DNA of 64,000 nt from Adineta vaga (Eukaryota; Rotifera), in the NCBI GenBank assembly GCA_021613535.1, contig CP075496.1, positions 2,480,001 to 2,544,000 on the forward strand, given 5' to 3'. Made by a program: the position numbers and the translations under genes. Of this stretch, positions 62,495 through 64,000 are shown piece by piece (position 1 is the first letter of the stretch; the number at the start of each line of letters is the position of its first letter). A model generated the notes under the pieces. The model worked only from the letters and a program-made list of their open reading frames with translations, was not told where the DNA came from and made no database searches.

Positions 62495-64000
62495 TCAATC
62501 TGCTTCGACTTCAATGGCTTGTTGATATTCTGCGCGACATTTCGGACAAATTTTCGCTGATCTACTTTCATAATCAATCTTACACTTCGTACAAAAAATC
62601 ATATGTCCACATGGTATAAGTACACAAGTTGCTTTTGCATCATAACAAATTGTACAACGATCAGAATCATCATCCTCTCCATTATCATCTGTTCGATTCG
62701 TTAAACTTGTTGTAGTACTTGATTCTGTTGATAAAACATTCTGTGCAACTAAACCAAACACAGAAAGAGCTGTAATACGCCCATTTAAAAATAAAAATGG
62801 ATAAAATGTTTGATTAAGATCAGCGAATGTTAAAATTCGTGGTTGAGATATTGTATCATTATTTCGACATAATAGAATTTCTCCACTTGTTTTATCGAAT
62901 AATATTCGATATTCATCAAGTTCACTTAATGTTTCATCAAAGGGTTCTTCACGTAGAAGCCAATATTCTTTACGATCAACTAAGGCTGCAGGATCATGCG
63001 CTGGTAAAGTTTCTAATTTGTCTGCAAATGTCGATGGACGAACGTTTGTAAAACCAAAGATTCCTCTATTCAGACAAATAAAATCATTAGATAGATAAAA
63101 AAATCTATTCTTACGGTGTTCGATAGTTAGGATCAATGGATAAAATGCGTATATAAAGCTCATCACCAGGTGCTAAAGGAAAATTTATAAATAAATAAGG
63201 TCGGACTAGTTTTTGCACACCTATAAAATAGAAAAACTCAATAGTTTATTTGTTTTTTATATTCATTTTTGAAAACATACGTTTCCGTAATGCGACTTTA
63301 TATTCACAATATAATTCTAATTCTGGACCATGAACATTACTGAATGTAACTGGTTGAAAACTGTCCGAATTCAAGTGCGAGAAATAACGAATTGGAAGTT
63401 TATCTGGTTTTTGAGGATATTTAGCGAATAAAGATTTACCATCGTCAGTGGTTTTAGGTGGTGTTGTAAATGTTACAGCTAGAAAAGACGAGATTTATTG
63501 TAAAATGAATACTTTGACTTCCTTCAATTTCAACGTATTATTCTATATTACATGCAGATAAAGAAGAAGAAAAAAAACTACCGGATAATATCTTCTCTTT
63601 TTTTCAAATTAACAAATCGGAAGTTCGATTAGAAAAAGATGAAATTATAAACTTCCTGTTGATTCCAATTAGAATTTCTCATGACGAATCTAAAAATATG
63701 TATTACTACTCAAACCAATCGATAATATTTACCTTTTACATTGCCATAGATATCAATAACTGCCCATAGAGGTTTTTTAAAATCAATTGCTTTTGATATG
63801 TCTTGTTCGCGTCCATCGAGAATAAAATAAGCGCCACTAAAACAAATCAATATGAAAAACTTTCTTTCTCTATGATTTGTTTTCATACTCAGGATTATAA
63901 TAAAAGATAATACAAAGTTGTTTTGTTAATGTTTCATAAAGACGTTTAACATAGGAACATTTATTAGTTGGACTAAGATTTGGTAATGCTGATTTTGGTA
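62495..64000 (-). CDS. NEURL1: Neuralized-type E3 ubiquitin ligase (partial)
   Basis: Five exons are inside the window (64000-63890, 63836-63733, 63478-63281, 63220-63115, 63065-62495); the 5' end lies beyond the right edge. Phases agree. The first visible part is the end of one NHR domain (PLWAVIDIYGNVK). A second NHR follows, with LVRPYLFINFPL, FGFTNVRPSTF, ALVDRKEYW and FLNGRITALSVFGLV. The C-terminus is a C3HC4 RING: CTICYDAK, IPCGHMIFCTKC and CPKC. Two NHR domains plus RING is the Neuralized layout. Neuralized ubiquitinates Notch ligands (Delta, Serrate/Jagged) and drives their endocytosis. The NHR domain binds the ligand tail and phosphoinositides. Confidence 0.9.

Overview
This is eukaryotic nuclear DNA from a small-genome animal, most likely a rotifer and probably a bdelloid. 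The sequence is AT-rich and genes lie close together on both strands. Almost every gene is cut by GT-AG introns of about 41-70 nt. The gene set is metazoan: a GABARAP-type Atg8, Neuralized, SGK-type PX kinase, CHERP, UFM1, ZFTRAF1 and a sperm-type Na+/H+ exchanger. The rotifer call rests on intron style, composition and the look of the lineage-specific proteins; no search was run. I saw no tRNA, rRNA, CRISPR or transposon genes.

Layout. 1-5.4 kb: no gene found. 5.4-7 kb (+): rhodopsin-class GPCR. 7.6-10.9 kb (-): astacin metalloprotease whose splice phases run on into a beta-type domain, a membrane segment and a cytoplasmic domain, with one in-frame TGA. 12.4-18.2 kb (+): 2OG-Fe(II) oxygenase, Atg8/GABARAP, SWEET sugar transporter, RBM34-like nucleolar protein and a small lipid-anchored protein. 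18.4-30.2 kb (-): an unknown gene with an in-frame TGA, the actin-related protein ACTL6 with a 1-base deletion, a SNX7/30 sorting nexin, ALG13, a Rho GTPase, a four-helix membrane protein and ZFTRAF1. 30.6-37 kb (+): CHERP, RPF2, UFM1 and a Trm9-type tRNA methyltransferase in a tight row. 37-40.6 kb (-): a tail-anchored small protein and the PX kinase. 40.6-44.6 kb: no gene found. 44.6-48.5 kb (-): a long coiled-coil protein and a trypsin-like protease. 49-61.2 kb (+): SLC9C-type exchanger, single-exon O-methyltransferase, MRPS14, a GTPBP1/2 GTPase and an unknown conserved-looking protein. 62.5 kb to the window end (-): Neuralized-type E3 ligase, 5' end outside the window.

Most genes are housekeeping: autophagy (Atg8, SNX7/30), ribosome and RNA work (RBM34, RPF2, MRPS14, CHERP, Trm9), ubiquitin-like modification (UFM1, ZFTRAF1, Neuralized) and signalling (Rho, SGK, GPCR). 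The exchanger and the coiled-coil gene suggest a cilia or sperm theme around 44-54 kb. Several plus-strand genes have a splice-acceptor-like sequence directly before or just upstream of the start codon, and four of them are packed 92-159 nt apart. This fits trans-splicing of closely packed transcripts, which is known in rotifers, but 5'UTR introns are an alternative.

Four coding lesions remained after I tested intron solutions: two TGA codons, one frameshift and one splice-phase mismatch. They could be assembly errors or decay of one gene copy.
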